From Qipengyuania sphaerica (GTDB taxonomy: Bacteria; Pseudomonadota; Alphaproteobacteria; Sphingomonadales; Sphingomonadaceae), in assembly GCF_019711595.1 (NCBI RefSeq), contig NZ_JAIGNR010000001.1:744001-808000 (forward strand): a stretch of DNA of 64,000 nt, given 5' to 3'. The notes under the pieces were generated by a model, which ran no database searches, was not told the DNA's origin, and saw nothing but the letters and a program-made list of their open reading frames with translations. Shown piece by piece: positions 25,352 to 34,198 of this stretch (within the stretch, counting starts at the first letter, position 1; each line of letters opens with the position of its first letter). Position numbers and translations under genes: made by a program.

Positions 25352-25557
25352 TCCCTGCGGTCTTTCCAGCGCGTGTAGAGGATCTCGCCGATCTTGCGCA
25401 GGACGTGCGCGCCGACGAGGACGCCGATTGTGATCAGCACCGCGTCGAGCATGTCGACTTCCTCGGTCTGCCAGCTGCCGCCGGGATCGAGGGCAACCAT
25501 GCCCAGCGCGATGATCGCGACCAGGAAGAAGGCGTAAGGGGTGAGCCGGTGGCGCAT
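25348..25557 (-). CDS. Small two-helix membrane protein of unknown function
   Basis: The 69-residue product has two hydrophobic segments (YAFFLVAIIALGMVAL and VLITIGVLVGAHVL) separated by a polar loop with DPGGSWQTEEVD, and a basic C-terminus (YTRWKDRRE). No family recognised. It is joined to purN by a one-base TGATG overlap and to the sulfotransferase by GTGA, so it is almost certainly translated. Confidence 0.8.
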   Translation of the reverse strand: MRHRLTPYAFFLVAIIALGMVALDPGGSWQTEEVDMLDAVLITIGVLVGAHVLRKIGEILYTRWKDRRE

Positions 25558-26135
25558 CAGTTCTCGCGGCCCAGATAATCGGACAGCACGCGCGGATAGA
25601 GCTGGTGTTCGGCGAAACGGACGCGTGTCGCAAGGCTGTCGGCGGTCTCGCCCTCGCGGATCGCTACGCGCATCTGGCCCAGTACCTCGCCCGCATCGAG
25701 TTCGGGCGTAACGAGATGGACCGATACGCCGCCGTGGCTGTCGCCTGCATCTATCGCGCGCTGGTGGGTGTCGAGACCGGGATATTTGGGCAGCAGCGAT
25801 GGGTGGATGTTCAGCATCCGGCCTTCCCAGCGTTTCACGAATTCATCGGTCAGGATGCGCATGTATCCGGCAAGGACAATGGTGTCCGCCCCGGCATCGC
25901 GCGCTGCCTGTTCCATTGCGGCATCATGGTCGGCGCGTGACATGCCCTTGTGCGACAAGGCGAAGGTCGGGACACCCTCGGCGGCAGCAAGCGCCAATCC
26001 CTCGGCCTGCGGATCATTCGCGGCGACCAGCACCACTTCGTACACGGCGTCGGGCAGTTTCGAGGCGTAGAGCAGCGCGGCCATGTTGCTGCCGCGCCCG
26101 GAAATCAGGATCGCGACCTTCGCCTTCTCAGCCAA
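25557..26135 (-). CDS. purN: Phosphoribosylglycinamide formyltransferase
   Basis: PurN formylates GAR with 10-formyl-THF in purine synthesis. The 192-residue product has [14 protein letters not shown], the active-site region [33 protein letters not shown] with the catalytic Asn-His, and DAGEVLGQ. It starts at a TTG (26135) overlapping the purM stop by eight bases. Confidence 0.97.
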   Translation of the reverse strand: MAEKAKVAILISGRGSNMAALLYASKLPDAVYEVVLVAANDPQAEGLALAAAEGVPTFALSHKGMSRADHDAAMEQAARDAGADTIVLAGYMRILTDEFVKRWEGRMLNIHPSLLPKYPGLDTHQRAIDAGDSHGGVSVHLVTPELDAGEVLGQMRVAIREGETADSLATRVRFAEHQLYPRVLSDYLGREN

Positions 26136-27225
26136 GGTGGACCGCCTCCCAGTCCTCTTTACCGGACCAGGTACCCTGCGAACCGCGCACGGTGCAGCCC
26201 TTTTCGCCTTCGACGATACGGCCGACCGCCAGTACTTGCTCGCCCGCTTCTTCGAGACGGCTGCGGACGAGTTCGACCTTCGACGGCGCGACTGCCAGCA
26301 CCATGCCGACGCCGCAGTTGAAGGTGCGGGCCATTTCGGCAGGCTCGATGTTCCCCTGCGCCTGCAGGAACGCCATCAGCCCCGGCTGGTCCCAGCCGTC
26401 GGCATCGACCTCTGCATGCGCGCCCTTGGGCAGGACGCGAGGGATGTTTTCGAGCAGGCCGCCGCCGGTGATATGCGCCAACGCGTCGATCAGCCCGTCG
26501 CGCACCAACGGCAGCAGCGTCTTCACATAGATTCGGGTGGGCTCGAGCAGGGTCTCGATAAGCAGCCGGTCCTGATCGAACAGGGCAGGGCGATCGAGTT
26601 TCCAGCCCTTGTCCTCGGCAAGGCGGCGCACGAGCGAAAAGCCGTTCGAATGCACACCCGAGCTGGCAAGGCCGAGCAGGATGTGGCCCGGTGCCACGCG
26701 CTCGCCCGTCAGCTGTTCTCCGCGCTCGACCGCGCCGACGCAGAAACCTGCAAGGTCGTAGTCGCCGCTGGCGTACATGCCGGGCATTTCCGCGGTTTCG
26801 CCGCCTATTAGCGCGCATCCGGCCTGTTTGCAGCCATCGGCTATCCCTGCGATCACGCGCTCTGCGACGCCGTTCTCCAGCTTGCCGGTCGCAAAGTAGT
26901 CGAGGAAGAACAGCGGCTCCGCGCCCTGCACGATTAAGTCGTTCACGCACATGGCGACGAGGTCGATGCCGACAGGGTCGTGGCGGTCGGTATCGATCGC
27001 GAGCTTGAGCTTGGTGCCTACACCGTCGTTACCGGCGACCAGCAGGGGGTCCTTGTATCCGGCGGCCCTGGGGTCGAAAAATCCACCGAAACCGCCGATC
27101 TCGCCATCCGCACCTGGGCGCATCGTGGCTTTCACCAGCGGGCCGATGGCTTTCACCAGCCGGTTGCCCGCGTCGATCGAAACTCCGGCCTGTTCGTAGG
27201 TGTAGGAAGGCGTGTCGCTGCTCAT
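26128..27225 (-). CDS. purM: Phosphoribosylformylglycinamidine cyclo-ligase
   Basis: PurM makes aminoimidazole ribonucleotide. The 365-residue product has [18 protein letters not shown] at its start, [12 protein letters not shown], the [14 protein letters not shown] motif and [13 protein letters not shown]. The ATG at 27225 is the family start. It is divergent from the DUF2066-like gene and coupled to purN downstream. Confidence 0.97.
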   Translation of the reverse strand: MSSDTPSYTYEQAGVSIDAGNRLVKAIGPLVKATMRPGADGEIGGFGGFFDPRAAGYKDPLLVAGNDGVGTKLKLAIDTDRHDPVGIDLVAMCVNDLIVQGAEPLFFLDYFATGKLENGVAERVIAGIADGCKQAGCALIGGETAEMPGMYASGDYDLAGFCVGAVERGEQLTGERVAPGHILLGLASSGVHSNGFSLVRRLAEDKGWKLDRPALFDQDRLLIETLLEPTRIYVKTLLPLVRDGLIDALAHITGGGLLENIPRVLPKGAHAEVDADGWDQPGLMAFLQAQGNIEPAEMARTFNCGVGMVLAVAPSKVELVRSRLEEAGEQVLAVGRIVEGEKGCTVRGSQGTWSGKEDWEAVHLG

Positions 27226-27315
27226 GCCAGCGCCTTTCGCGCATATCGCACCGAATTTCCAGCATTCCCGCTTGGATTTCCCGAATGCATTGGGCAAAAG
27301 GCCGCCAGACACCCC

Positions 27316-28587
27316 ATGGGCACGAAAATTTCTTCAATCGGGCGCACCCGTCTCGCCATCATCGCTACCGGCCTCGCACTTGCGGGCGGGGCGGGCTGGC
27401 TGGCGCATGCGCAGGTCGGCGGTGACCGCGGGATCGCGGCAGTGGCCGCTTCGCGCGACATCCAGGTTTCCGATATCGAGGTCGACGTCAGTGCCGACAG
27501 CGGCGTCGAAGCGCGCGAGAAGGCCTGGGCCGAAGCGCAGGTGAAGGCCTGGGAGAAGCTCGAAGGACCCGACCTGCCCGAATCGCGCATTGCCGGCCTC
27601 GTTTCCGCCATCGTGATCGAACGCGAACGGCTGGGGCCCAAACGCTATGTCGCAACGCTCGGCGTCATTTTCGACCGCCAGCGCGCGTCCGCTTATCTTG
27701 GCGAAGAAGGCGTAGGGGCCCGCAGCGCCCCGATGCTGGTGATGCCGGTGACGGTTTCGGGCGGCACGCAGCTTATGTTCGAACAGCGCAATCCCTGGCA
27801 GCGCGCCTGGGCAGAGTTCCAGGCCGGGCAGAGCCGGGTAAACTACGTCCGCCCGCAGGGTTCTGGCGGCGAATCGCTGCTGCTCACATACGGCCAGACC
27901 ACCCGCCGCAGCCGCGTGTGGTGGAGCAATATCCTCGACGAGTTCGGGGCCGCCGATGTGCTGATCCCGATTGCCCGGCTGCGCTACACCTATCCGGGCG
28001 GCCCGATCGAAGGCACATTCACCGCACGGCACGGGCCCGACAACGCGTTTCTCGACAGTTTCACCATGACGGCCGATGGTCCCGACCAGCTCGACGCCAT
28101 GTTGCAGCGCGCGGTTCGCCGCTTCGACATGACGTTCCAGGTTGCGCTGGCTTCGGGCACGATCAAGCCCGACCCCACGCTCAACGTGAAGACGGGCGAT
28201 CTCAACCCTGCGATCCAGCGGCTGGTCGACCTCGGTCGCCGCCTGCGCGCGCAGGACGAGGCGCAGGCCGTTGCCGCTGCCGAACCCACCGAGGCGAGCG
28301 GGGGGGCCATCAGCGCCGCACCGATCAATCGTCCGCCGCCCGAAGGCTCGGTCGCGCTCTACACCGTCCAGTTCGCCTCGCCCGATGCCGCAGCTTTCGG
28401 AGCGATCCTCGCCGATGTGCGCGGCACCCCCGGTGTGCGCTCCACGGGCGTGCGCTCGACCGCTATCGGCGGCACTTCGGTGATGACGGTCAGCTATTCG
28501 GGATCGATCGGCGGGCTTGCCGATGCCCTTCGCGCGCGCGGCTTTACCGTGCAGCAAGGAGCGACCGCGCTCTTGATCAGCCGCTAA
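27316..28587 (+). CDS. Exported DUF2066-like protein
   Basis: The 423-residue product has a signal-anchor ([21 protein letters not shown]) and a body with [19 protein letters not shown] and [25 protein letters not shown]. An alanine-rich linker near residue 330 follows, then a C-terminal domain with a ferredoxin-like alternation. In gammaproteobacteria a DUF2066 gene lies between purM and hda, exactly as here, which supports the assignment. Its function is unknown. Confidence 0.72.
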   Translation: MGTKISSIGRTRLAIIATGLALAGGAGWLAHAQVGGDRGIAAVAASRDIQVSDIEVDVSADSGVEAREKAWAEAQVKAWEKLEGPDLPESRIAGLVSAIVIERERLGPKRYVATLGVIFDRQRASAYLGEEGVGARSAPMLVMPVTVSGGTQLMFEQRNPWQRAWAEFQAGQSRVNYVRPQGSGGESLLLTYGQTTRRSRVWWSNILDEFGAADVLIPIARLRYTYPGGPIEGTFTARHGPDNAFLDSFTMTADGPDQLDAMLQRAVRRFDMTFQVALASGTIKPDPTLNVKTGDLNPAIQRLVDLGRRLRAQDEAQAVAAAEPTEASGGAISAAPINRPPPEGSVALYTVQFASPDAAAFGAILADVRGTPGVRSTGVRSTAIGGTSVMTVSYSGSIGGLADALRARGFTVQQGATALLISR

Positions 28588-28609
28588 GAGCGGACCAAGG
28601 CTGCCCGGC

Positions 28610-29221
28610 ATGACGCAAATCGCGCTTCCGTTGACGCATTCGGGCACGCAGGGAGCTGCGGCCATCGTGCTGGGCGAAGCCAACCGGCGCGTGGCGGAGG
28701 CCCTGGCTGCCTCGCAGGACTGGCCCTTCGGAACCGCGATCCTTGCCGGGCCGCCGCGCTCGGGCAAATCGCTCTTCGCCCGCTGGTTCGCCTCCCACAC
28801 CGGAGGCGGGGCGATCGACGATGCCGATACGAAGGACGAAACCGAGATATTCCACGCATGGAATCGTGCGCGCGAGGACGGCTATCCGTTGCTGCTGACG
28901 GTCAGCGGCGAGGGCTGGGACATCGCCTTGCCTGATCTCAGGAGCCGGATGGGCGCGGCCCTCCAGCTCGAAATCGGTCCTCCCGACGATGATATGGCAG
29001 CCGACCTGATGCTCAGTCATGCGGCCCAACGCGGCCTCGCCCTGGGCGATGGCGCGCCCGCCTATCTCGTTCCGCGAATGGAACGCAGCCATGCCGCCAT
29101 CGAGCGGATCGTCGCCGAAATAGACCGGCTCAGCCTTGAACGGATGGCTCCGGCCACCATGTCCTTGTGGCGCGACGCGCTCGAGGCGGTTCAGGGCCCC
29201 GAGCAGGCGCGCTTGCTTTGA
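28610..29221 (+). CDS. hda: DnaA-inactivating ATPase Hda
   Basis: Hda binds the sliding clamp and stimulates ATP hydrolysis by DnaA. The 203-residue AAA-like protein starts with a clamp-binding-type motif QIALPL. It has a P-loop GPPRSGKS and a late LSLERMAPATMSLWRDAL region similar to the DnaA sensor helices. The Walker B segment reads LLLTVSGEG and is weak, common in the alphaproteobacterial HdaA form. It follows the DUF2066-like gene by 22 bases. Confidence 0.88.
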   Translation: MTQIALPLTHSGTQGAAAIVLGEANRRVAEALAASQDWPFGTAILAGPPRSGKSLFARWFASHTGGGAIDDADTKDETEIFHAWNRAREDGYPLLLTVSGEGWDIALPDLRSRMGAALQLEIGPPDDDMAADLMLSHAAQRGLALGDGAPAYLVPRMERSHAAIERIVAEIDRLSLERMAPATMSLWRDALEAVQGPEQARLL

Positions 29222-29248
29222 AGCGCTACAAATGAGAGAATCGCGCCC

Positions 29249-29938
29249 ATGTTCGACCGCCTGATTGCCTATCTGGACTCGATCAAGGCCCGCGATCCCG
29301 CGCCGCGCACGCGCTGGGAAGTGCTGCTCTATCCGGGTGTCTGGGCGCTGGCCTATCACCGCATCGCGCATTGGCTGTTCGAAGCGGACCTGTTTTTCCT
29401 CGCCCGGCTGGTGAACCACTGGAGCCGGATGGTGACGGGGATCGATATCCACCCGGGCGCGAAGATCGGCCGCAATTTCTTTATCGACCACGGTTTCACC
29501 GTCATCGGCGAAACGGCAGAGATCGGCGACAACGTCACCATCTACCAGAACGTGACGCTGGGCGGGACGAACCCGACCAATGGCAAGGGCGGCAAGCGCC
29601 ACCCGACGATTTCGGACGATGTCATCATCGGTTCGGGCGCCCAGGTCATCGGCCCGATTACCGTGGGCCGCCGCGCGCGCATCGGCGCCAATGCGCTGGT
29701 GCTCGACGAGGTGCCCGAAGGAGCGACCATGGTTGCCCTGAAGGCCCGCAGCCATTTGATCGCCGCCGAGGAATGGAAGAAGGAATTCGTCCCCTACGGC
29801 ACGCCATGCGACGACCCATGCGCCCCCAGCCGCGACTGCGTGGAAAAGCTCGAAGGAGAGTTGAAAGCCCTGCGTAGCGAAATCGCGGAACTGCGCGCCG
29901 AGCGCGAGCCGCAGCAACGTAGCGGTACCGGCGACTGA
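29249..29938 (+). CDS. cysE: Serine O-acetyltransferase (EpsC/CysE type)
   Basis: The enzyme makes O-acetylserine for cysteine synthesis. The 229-residue product has the hexapeptide left-handed helix IHPGAKIGRNFFIDHGFTVIGETAEIGDNV with the catalytic His-Asp and the family segment GGKRHPTISDDVIIGSGAQVIGPI. A 60-residue C-terminal extension holds a charged predicted coiled coil (EKLEGELKALRSEIAELRAE) absent from short family members. Its TGA overlaps the next ATG by one base. Confidence 0.93.
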   Translation: MFDRLIAYLDSIKARDPAPRTRWEVLLYPGVWALAYHRIAHWLFEADLFFLARLVNHWSRMVTGIDIHPGAKIGRNFFIDHGFTVIGETAEIGDNVTIYQNVTLGGTNPTNGKGGKRHPTISDDVIIGSGAQVIGPITVGRRARIGANALVLDEVPEGATMVALKARSHLIAAEEWKKEFVPYGTPCDDPCAPSRDCVEKLEGELKALRSEIAELRAEREPQQRSGTGD

Positions 29939-30291
29939 TGGCGGCAGCCAACGGCGCGAATATCGTTTCCTTCCCGGGACGCCAGCCGGGCCAGGTCGGC
30001 TTCGACCGGGACGAGCTGACCAGGATCCTCGATGTATACGGGCGCATGGTCGCAGCCGGACAGTGGCGCGACTATGCGATGGATTTCACCAAGGACGCGG
30101 CTACCTTCGCCGCCTTCGTGCGCCATGCCGAACGCCCACAGGCGCGGGTCGAGAAACGTCCTTCGCTGCGGGCCAAGCAGGGCATGTGGACGCTGTTCGG
30201 CGAGCACGGCCAGATCCTGAAGCGCGGCCACGAACTTGCCGGCGTCCTCGCGCCGGTCGAGCGGCGCCTGCTGAAAGCGGTCGAGGACTGA
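29938..30291 (+). CDS. DUF2794 protein
   Basis: The 117-residue product matches the DUF2794 pattern of alphaproteobacteria: VSFPGRQPGQVGFDRDELTRILDVYGRMVAAGQWRDYAMDF and the later LGP-like ending. Function unknown. Its ATG overlaps the cysE stop by one base (TGATG). A bidirectional-looking terminator follows. Confidence 0.87.
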   Translation: MAAANGANIVSFPGRQPGQVGFDRDELTRILDVYGRMVAAGQWRDYAMDFTKDAATFAAFVRHAERPQARVEKRPSLRAKQGMWTLFGEHGQILKRGHELAGVLAPVERRLLKAVED

Positions 30292-30302
30292 TCCGACACA
30301 AA

Positions 30303-30332
30303 AAAGGACCCGCCGTTCCCGGCGAGCCCTTT
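30303..30332. terminator. Terminator between convergent genes
   Basis: AAAGG/CCTTT outside and CGCCG/CGGCG inside form a stem with an internal loop; A-rich sequence precedes it and a T-rich tract follows, so it could act on both strands. It separates DUF2794 from the convergent polytopic membrane protein gene. Confidence 0.65.
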
Positions 30333-30350
30333 CTCTCGGTGGTCCGATGA

Positions 30351-31415
30351 TCAGGCGGTGGCGGGAAGCCGTGCCTGCATGTCTGTGGGCAGGCCCTTCA
30401 CCACGCTGCGGCGGATCGGGGTCCACAGCGCGCTCAGCGTCAGCAGGGCCGAACCGATCACCAGCGCGGTCAGCGCGAAGCTCAGTTCCACCGCGCCGAA
30501 TTCGCGGAACAGGAAGGTGAGGGCGAACAGGACGTAGGCCAGCGCCGACACGAGCAGAGCGCGGCGGTCGACGGCCAACGCCACGATGCCGAAGGCAATG
30601 TAGACCGCGAGGACACCGACTGCGGCGCCCACTCCGATATTGTCGCCATCGATCACGCCGATCATGGCGAAGACCGGGTGTGCAATCATCGGGGCAGCGA
30701 GCAGGTGGAGCCAGAAGGCCACATCGCTGCGGCGCGTTTCGCGGCGCGGGTCGCTCATGTCCCAGCGCATGGCGAAAGCGAAGATCACGAGGCCGGCCAC
30801 GAAGACGAGGCTCAGGATGATCGTTTCCATGTTGGGATTGCGCGGCCCGATGACGGCCACGATCAGCGCGATGACCGTGCCGGCGATGGCAGCGGTACCG
30901 GCGGCGATGGTGATCGGCACCATGAAGCGCTTCCAATGGATGTATGCCGCACCTGCGGTCAGCAGGCCCGAAAGCGATACGAGAAGGGTCGCAAGGACCT
31001 CGTTGCCCGGGCCGGTATTTACACCCGCAATCGTCACCGCGAGGCCGAGCAGGCCGAAGAAGGTGCCGCCCACGAAGCCGAGCAACAGCAGGATGCTGGG
31101 CAGCGCCATGCGCCGCTTGGCGGTGAAGAACTCTGCCAACATCCACGCCGTCGCCGCGACGAGTGCGCCGCTGACGGGCGAGGGGCCGTCATTATTGCTC
31201 CAGATGGCATCGCCGATCGCGCCCATGGCCATCAGCAGGATGATCACGCCGATGCTGACGAAGATGTCGTTGAAACCGGTGATGAGGCGGAAATGCTCCG
31301 CGTCGGCGGGAACGGCATCGCGCTCTGCCGCGACATGCGCGCGCAGGGCATTGGCAGCCTCGGCGCTGATTGCGCCAGCCGCCACGGCCGAATTCAGGTC
31401 TTCCTGGCTGTACAT
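30351..31415 (-). CDS. Polytopic membrane protein of unknown function (DUF2157-like)
   Basis: The 354-residue product has a 40-residue cytosolic start (YSQEDLNSAVAAGAISAEAANALRAH) resembling the DUF2157 leader. About ten hydrophobic segments follow, including VSIGVIILLMAMGAIGD and ILSLVFVAGLVIFAFAM, and the protein ends in a short basic tail. No transporter motif is evident. It lies downstream of the DUF4328 gene on the minus strand but is preceded by its own 73-base gap with a GTATTAATAC palindrome. Confidence 0.75.
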   Translation of the reverse strand: MYSQEDLNSAVAAGAISAEAANALRAHVAAERDAVPADAEHFRLITGFNDIFVSIGVIILLMAMGAIGDAIWSNNDGPSPVSGALVAATAWMLAEFFTAKRRMALPSILLLLGFVGGTFFGLLGLAVTIAGVNTGPGNEVLATLLVSLSGLLTAGAAYIHWKRFMVPITIAAGTAAIAGTVIALIVAVIGPRNPNMETIILSLVFVAGLVIFAFAMRWDMSDPRRETRRSDVAFWLHLLAAPMIAHPVFAMIGVIDGDNIGVGAAVGVLAVYIAFGIVALAVDRRALLVSALAYVLFALTFLFREFGAVELSFALTALVIGSALLTLSALWTPIRRSVVKGLPTDMQARLPATA

Positions 31416-31460
31416 AGCCTCTCTCTCCCCATTGAAGGATGGGCAGGTTGTAGTCTCAGT

Positions 31461-31470
31461 GTATTAATAC
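31461..31470. promoter_or_regulatory. Perfect GTATTAATAC palindrome upstream of the polytopic membrane protein gene
   Basis: The ten-base palindrome lies about 45 bases before the ATG at 31415, in the only gap between the two membrane protein genes. It could be an operator or a -10 element; nothing else distinguishes it. Confidence 0.3.
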
Positions 31471-31488
31471 GTCAACACGCCTCGGTTT

Positions 31489-32319
31489 CTACTGCCCGCT
31501 GACGATGTTCACGGTCATCCGGCGGTGCGCCTCATCCTCGATCGGCCCGGCGTCCAATTCCGGCAGGAATTCTTCTTGAGCGACCGTGATCTTTCGCGTC
31601 AGCGAGGAGAACAGGTAGGCGCCGCCGAGGATCAGGATGAACCCGAATGCGAAGACGCCATATTCCATCCAGAGCGGCGTCATCAGGATAAGGTTGGTGC
31701 CCGCGTCGACCAGCAGTTTGAAGGTCATCACGCTGAAAACGAGCATGCCGACCAGCACCGCCGTCCACCATGCAGTGACGTCTTCGGCGGTCGAATGGGC
31801 GAAATCGTCGCCTTCACCGTTGCTGCGATTGTAGAGTTCGCGCATCGCCTCGAAGGGTACGACGAGGTTCATTAACGGGACGAGGTAGCCCACCACGGCA
31901 ATTTGCGGCCCGTATTTGGGCCTCCACCCGGCTTCCACCATGTTCGCATGCGCGCGCCACACCCAGACCATGGCCGACACCAGGAACCCGAGCGCTGAAA
32001 GCACGAGAGCGATCAGCGCCAGCACGGCGGGCGAGGTCCAGGTCATGGTCTCGCTGTCGGGAATGAACCGGCCTTGCAGGAAGAAGGCGCTGCTCGAGCG
32101 GTTGTATTCGTTCTGCAGCGCGGCCTGCTGGGCCTGGTAGCCGTAATAGGTGCGCTGGCGGGTCAATTCCTCGAACCGCTCGATGCGCTCGTATTCTTCG
32201 CTTACCGCGACCCCGGCGAGACCGATCTGCGTCAGCCCGGTCAGTACCAGCAGCGCTGCGAAAACGGTTACGACCAGCGAACTCTTGCGCATGCCGCGCA
32301 GTTTGTCTTCCCTATCCAT
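31489..32319 (-). CDS. DUF4328 membrane protein
   Basis: The 276-residue product has four hydrophobic segments. Its centre carries the DUF4328 signature WVWRAHANMVEAGWRPKYGP followed by YLVPLMNLVVPFEAMRELY. A predicted helical region rich in Q, E and R lies between the first two segments (YERIERFEELTRQRTYYGY). Function unknown. The start at 32319 is just downstream of a terminator for the preceding SDR gene. Confidence 0.85.
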   Translation of the reverse strand: MDREDKLRGMRKSSLVVTVFAALLVLTGLTQIGLAGVAVSEEYERIERFEELTRQRTYYGYQAQQAALQNEYNRSSSAFFLQGRFIPDSETMTWTSPAVLALIALVLSALGFLVSAMVWVWRAHANMVEAGWRPKYGPQIAVVGYLVPLMNLVVPFEAMRELYNRSNGEGDDFAHSTAEDVTAWWTAVLVGMLVFSVMTFKLLVDAGTNLILMTPLWMEYGVFAFGFILILGGAYLFSSLTRKITVAQEEFLPELDAGPIEDEAHRRMTVNIVSGQ

Positions 32320-32334
32320 GGACGACCCCCAAAG

Positions 32335-32370
32335 AAAAACCCCGCGCCGTTGTGCAACGTCGCGGGGTTT
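32335..32370 (-). terminator. Rho-independent terminator
   Basis: On the minus strand AAACCCCGCG and CGCGGGGTTT pair around a 14-base loop and run into TTTTTCTTT. It terminates the SDR gene ending at 32392. Confidence 0.85.
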
Positions 32371-32391
32371 CCTGCAATGTGCTTCGGCGAT

Positions 32392-33321
32392 TTATCCGCG
32401 CGCGCTGCTCGGGCCGGTGCCGGTGACCTTCTGCATCGCGGTCAGGATCGCGCCCGACTGCTCGGAGCCCGACTGCGGAGCCTTGAGGTTCGAGAAGTCG
32501 GAGATCTTGTCCCAGTTGGCGGCAAAACCTTCCACGGTGCGCTCGCCCTCGGGCAGCCAGACGGCGTCGTTCATGACCGTCCATGCCGAGTGATAGCCGC
32601 CAGCGCCCGCGCCGACGATGGCATTGGTCGGCGCATCCTCGCTGACGAGGAAGAGCGCGGCCGGGACCACGTTCACCGGATCGAACAGCTTGAAGGCTTC
32701 TTCGGGGAAGAGGTCTTCGGTCATGCGCGTGCCGGCCACGGGGCTGAGCGTGTTGACCTTGATGTTGTACTTCGCGCCTTCGAGCGCGAGAGTCTTGGTT
32801 AGGCCCGCGAGGCCCAGCTTCGCCGCGCCGTAATTGGCCTGGCCGAAATTGCCGAACAGGCCGGTCGAGGATGCGGTCATCATGATGCGGCCATAGGCCT
32901 GCTCGCGGAAGGTTTCCCAGCACGCCTTGGTGACGAAGGCCGAACCGGTCAGGTGGACCTTGAGGACGAATTCGAAGTCTTCCGGGCTCATCTTGGCGAA
33001 GGTCTTGTCGCGCAGCACGCCCGCGTTGTTGAGCAGGATGTGCACGCCGCCCCACTTCTGCTTGGCGTCGGCGACCATCTTTTCCATCTGGTCGTATTCG
33101 GTGACGCTGCCGCCGTTCGACATCGCCTCGCCGCCCATCTTCTCGATTTCCTCAACGACCTGCAGCGCCATGTCCGAATGGCCCGTGCCGTCGCGCGCAC
33201 CGCCGAGGTCGTTGACCACGACCTTCGCGCCGCGGCGGGCGAGTTCTAGCGCATATTCGCGGCCAAGGCCCCCGCCTGCACCGGTGACGATGGCTACCTT
33301 GTCCTTGAAGTCGATGGTCAT
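32392..33321 (-). CDS. SDR of the multifunctional beta-oxidation (HSD17B4-like) type
   Basis: The 309-residue dehydrogenase has TGAGGGLGREYALELARRGAKVVVNDLGG, the NNAG motif as NNAGVLRD, a serine in MTASSTGLFGNFGQ and YGAAK as the active-site pair. The phrase VNDLGG and the length match the (3R)-hydroxyacyl-CoA dehydrogenase unit of peroxisomal multifunctional enzyme 2, so a hydroxyacyl-CoA substrate is likely. The hydratase and SCP2 domains of the eukaryotic fusion are absent. A LiuR-like operator lies just upstream, and a terminator follows. Confidence 0.88.
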   Translation of the reverse strand: MTIDFKDKVAIVTGAGGGLGREYALELARRGAKVVVNDLGGARDGTGHSDMALQVVEEIEKMGGEAMSNGGSVTEYDQMEKMVADAKQKWGGVHILLNNAGVLRDKTFAKMSPEDFEFVLKVHLTGSAFVTKACWETFREQAYGRIMMTASSTGLFGNFGQANYGAAKLGLAGLTKTLALEGAKYNIKVNTLSPVAGTRMTEDLFPEEAFKLFDPVNVVPAALFLVSEDAPTNAIVGAGAGGYHSAWTVMNDAVWLPEGERTVEGFAANWDKISDFSNLKAPQSGSEQSGAILTAMQKVTGTGPSSARG

Positions 33322-33351
33322 GTGGGGGCTCCTGCTAGATTGTGTTTGTCG

Positions 33352-33367
33352 TTTACGTAAAGGTCAA
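33352..33367. promoter_or_regulatory. LiuR-like operator before the acyl-CoA type SDR
   Basis: The site reads TTTACGTAAAGGTCAA, close to the TTTACGTWAACGTMAA pattern recalled for the MerR-family acyl-CoA catabolism regulator LiuR, with one clear mismatch. It contains the perfect palindrome TTTACGTAAA and lies about 30 bases before the start at 33321. Confidence 0.4.
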
Positions 33368-33451
33368 TTGGGCAGCGGACTGCCATGTTCCCTTCGCACT
33401 TGCAACAGGCCTCGCGGCAAGGCGCGATGCCGTAAGGGCAGGGCGAGGTCG

Positions 33452-34135
33452 TTACAGGCTTTCAAGGGCGGGAATGAGGCGATCGAGCGAATCGATTGCT
33501 GCATCTGCACCAAGCTCTTCCGCGGTCCCGTCGCAATAGCCGTAGCAGGCCGAGACCACCGGCACGCCCGCTGCGCGCGCCGCTTTCATGTCGTAGCTGC
33601 TGTCGCCGACGAAGACGGTGCGCCCGCCGCCGCCCAGTTCGCGCGCCTTGAGGATGGGCTCGGGCGCGGGCTTGGCGATATGCTTGCCGTCCGGCCCCTT
33701 GCCGAGGCTGTCGCCGCCGATGACGAAGGCGAAGCGGTCGATCAGGCCGAGCTCGCCAAGAATTCCGCGCGCGAATTGCTCGAACTTGTTGGTGACCACG
33801 CCCGTGGTGACGCCGCGTGCCGCCAGCTCGCCCAGCACCTCGACCGCGTGGGGATAGGGGCGCGTGTGAACCGCGTAGTTCTCGCCGTAATAGGCGAGCA
33901 TCGCCTTGTAGAGCTTGCGGAATTCCTCGTGGCCCAATCCCCCCTGTGCGTCGACGGCCTGCTTGAGCATGATCTTCGCCCCGCCGCCAATAAGATCGGT
34001 CGCGCTTTCGATAGGTACAGTCGCAAACCCGCCTAGCGTCAGCGCGTGGTTGACCGCGGTGCCGAGGTCGCGGTGCGTTTCGAGGAGGGTGCCGTCGAGG
34101 TCGAAGGCGACGATATCGAAGGGAAAATCAGCCAT
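33452..34135 (-). CDS. gph: Phosphoglycolate phosphatase, HAD superfamily
   Basis: Gph dephosphorylates 2-phosphoglycolate. The 227-residue protein has HAD motif I DLDGTLLET, motif II region GVVTNKFEQ, the lysine of motif III near KPAPEPIL and motif IV FVGDSSYDMKAARAAG. A helical cap lies between motifs I and II. Other HAD phosphatases of this subgroup (pyrophosphatase, beta-phosphoglucomutase relatives) cannot be fully excluded. It is divergent from glmU. Confidence 0.9.
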   Translation of the reverse strand: MADFPFDIVAFDLDGTLLETHRDLGTAVNHALTLGGFATVPIESATDLIGGGAKIMLKQAVDAQGGLGHEEFRKLYKAMLAYYGENYAVHTRPYPHAVEVLGELAARGVTTGVVTNKFEQFARGILGELGLIDRFAFVIGGDSLGKGPDGKHIAKPAPEPILKARELGGGGRTVFVGDSSYDMKAARAAGVPVVSACYGYCDGTAEELGADAAIDSLDRLIPALESL

Positions 34136-34198
34136 CTGCGGCCCCGAGTGGCGGATGGTTCTTCAAACTGCAAGCGATTGGTGGCATGGCCCCAATCC

